This document shows, one piece after another, positions 5,368 through 6,380 of a stretch of DNA of 6,380 nt (its first letter is position 1; each line of letters begins with the position of its first letter). The DNA comes from Haloferacaceae archaeon. Its GTDB lineage: Archaea; Halobacteriota; Halobacteria; Halobacteriales; Haloferacaceae. The position numbers were made by a program, and so were the translations under genes. The DNA lies in NCBI GenBank assembly GCA_028274825.1, contig JAQCMZ010000067.1, positions 1-6,380 of the forward strand. Direction: 5' to 3'. The notes beneath the pieces are model-generated. The model worked only from the letters and a program-made list of their open reading frames with translations. It was not told the origin of the DNA and searched no databases.

Positions 5368-6380
5368 TTAGCACTCAGACCAGCCGCACGTCTGACAGGT
5401 CTTGCAGCCCTCAGAGTAGTGGAGATTCATGCCACCACAGTCAGGACACTCCGGCGATTCACCAGCAGCGATGAGATCCTTGGTCGCATCGTCAGATTTG
5501 TTCGCAGCGGCAGCCGTCTGACTGTCAGAAGCAGGAGCCGCCTCAGACGCGGCTGTCTTGGTTCCGCCGTCCGTCTCGCGTGGACTAACTACCTCTGTCG
5601 AGTCGGCATCAGACGCGCTGTCGACCTCAGACAGACTCTGCTGTTGCGGAATCCCTTTGTCGACATCGTCGTTGAGGTACCGCTGAAGAGCGGTCCCGAT
5701 AGCATCCGGGATCGACTGGATTTGTTCGCCCTTGTCCCAAGCCACCTTCGGCGACCGAGTCCCCTGGAGTTCGTCGACGATCTCGACCGGGTCGACACCC
5801 GACCGCAACGCCGTCGAGATCACTTTCGCCAGCGCCTCGGTGAAGGAGTTGGTGTACCCGCCCGAGTGGCCGATATTAGCGAACAACTCGAACGGCTTGC
5901 CGTCGTCATCCTCGTTGACGGTGACGTACAGTTTGCCGTATCCCGTCTCGACCCGCTGGGTGACGCCAGACAACGTATCTGGGCGCGGCTGCGTGTCGGC
6001 GTACGACGGACCACGGTCGGCCGACTCGAGCAGTTTCGACACCTCGGCGTCGAGCCGCTGTTGCACCTCGTCGTTTTCGAGGAACGTCTCTAGGCCGTCA
6101 AAGACCTCGTTGATTCCCTCCACGATAGTCTCGATGGCTTCGTCCTCGTCTGAGAATTCGGTATTCTGTGCGCGGGTGGTCAACACCTGCTTCGAGCGCG
6201 TCCCGTCGCGGTAGTAGGTGACTCCCTTCCCACCGTGATCGTAGATGTACTCGAACGCCTCCTTCGCGTCCGCCAGCGTGGAACTATTCGGCGCGTTGAC
6301 CGTGTTGTGAGAGACGAGGCCACCAACGACGTACTCGTGTGGCCCTGCGAGTTCGATGTCGTACATCTCGCGGGTCCCGG
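5368..6380 (-). CDS. nrdJ: NrdJ, adenosylcobalamin-dependent (class II) ribonucleotide reductase, C-terminal part with intein
   Basis: The frame runs from the right edge to a TAA at 5370-5368; the N-terminal catalytic domain lies outside the window. Class II reductases make deoxyribonucleotides using adenosylcobalamin as radical source. After the intein junction at 6304/6303 the extein reads TVNAPNSSTLADAKEAFEY, then GGKGVTYYRDGTRSKQVL, the end of the reductase barrel domain. A TSCPD-type domain follows (GYGKLYVTVNEDDDGKPFEL through GVDPVEIVDELQGTRSPKV, about 5980-5670), then an Ala/Ser/Asp-rich linker of about 65 residues (about 5660-5460). The C-terminus is a Cys cluster, CPDCGG…EGCKTCQTCGWSEC, with six Cys suited to a zinc ribbon and redox shuttle, as in other NrdJ proteins. 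The gene converges on the cobalamin genes whose product it needs. Confidence 0.93.
   Translation of the reverse strand, partial: GTREMYDIELAGPHEYVVGGLVSHNTVNAPNSSTLADAKEAFEYIYDHGGKGVTYYRDGTRSKQVLTTRAQNTEFSDEDEAIETIVEGINEVFDGLETFLENDEVQQRLDAEVSKLLESADRGPSYADTQPRPDTLSGVTQRVETGYGKLYVTVNEDDDGKPFELFANIGHSGGYTNSFTEALAKVISTALRSGVDPVEIVDELQGTRSPKVAWDKGEQIQSIPDAIGTALQRYLNDDVDKGIPQQQSLSEVDSASDADSTEVVSPRETDGGTKTAASEAAPASDSQTAAAANKSDDATKDLIAAGESPECPDCGGMNLHYSEGCKTCQTCGWSEC
6304..6380 (-). mobile_element. C-terminal splicing region of an intein in NrdJ
   Basis: Upstream of the TVNAPN extein the frame reads GTREMYDIELAGPHEYVVGG and then LVSHN. These match intein block F (the 'MYDIEL-x-x-PHEYVV' pattern) and block G, with the terminal His-Asn needed for Asn cyclisation. 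The +1 extein residue is Thr, an allowed nucleophile. Uninterrupted class II reductases usually read SKTVNxPN here, so the insertion lies just before the Thr of this motif. The intein's N-terminal splicing blocks and any homing endonuclease domain are outside the window, so its size and type cannot be judged. Confidence 0.9.

Noticed and set aside
5320..6093. A 257-codon open frame on the plus strand opposite nrdJ
   Set aside because: It starts at a TTG, its product is Arg/Leu-rich with a GPGPRSRSR start from the GC repeat, and it has no motifs. It mirrors the clearly real NrdJ frame in GC-rich DNA.

Overview
The window looks like the chromosome of a haloarchaeon. The proteins are rich in Asp and Glu, and the cobalamin genes are the archaeal set: a CobY-type nucleotidyltransferase and the salvage amidohydrolase CbiZ. 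An IS200/IS605-type terminal hairpin of the kind common in Halobacteria is also present. No species can be named from the sequence.

Layout. (1) Positions 1-2015, plus strand: three overlapping late-cobalamin genes, namely the 3' end of cobY, then cobD, then cbiZ. (2) Positions 2016-2423: a non-coding gap holding a right-end hairpin and neighbouring stems that look like the remnant of an IS200/IS605 (IS1341-type) element, read on the minus strand, with no tnpB gene. (3) Positions 2424-4726, plus strand: cobO (corrinoid adenosyltransferase) and cbiP (cobyric acid synthase), overlapping by one base. (4) Positions 4727-5367: a convergent gap of about 640 bp with no convincing gene but several hairpins. 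(5) Positions 5368-6380, minus strand: the 3' part of nrdJ, an adenosylcobalamin-dependent (class II) ribonucleotide reductase. The gene is interrupted by an intein whose last 25 complete residues lie at the right edge.

How the genes fit together. CobO adenosylates the corrinoid. CbiP amidates it to adenosylcobyric acid. CbiZ reaches the same intermediate by cleaving scavenged adenosylcobinamide. CobD makes aminopropanol phosphate for attachment to cobyric acid. CobY GMP-activates the resulting cobinamide phosphate. The neighbouring NrdJ is an enzyme that consumes the finished coenzyme. The genes are well-known families. The less ordinary items are the orphan omegaRNA-like segment in the middle of the cobalamin cluster and the intein at the TVNxPN site of NrdJ.
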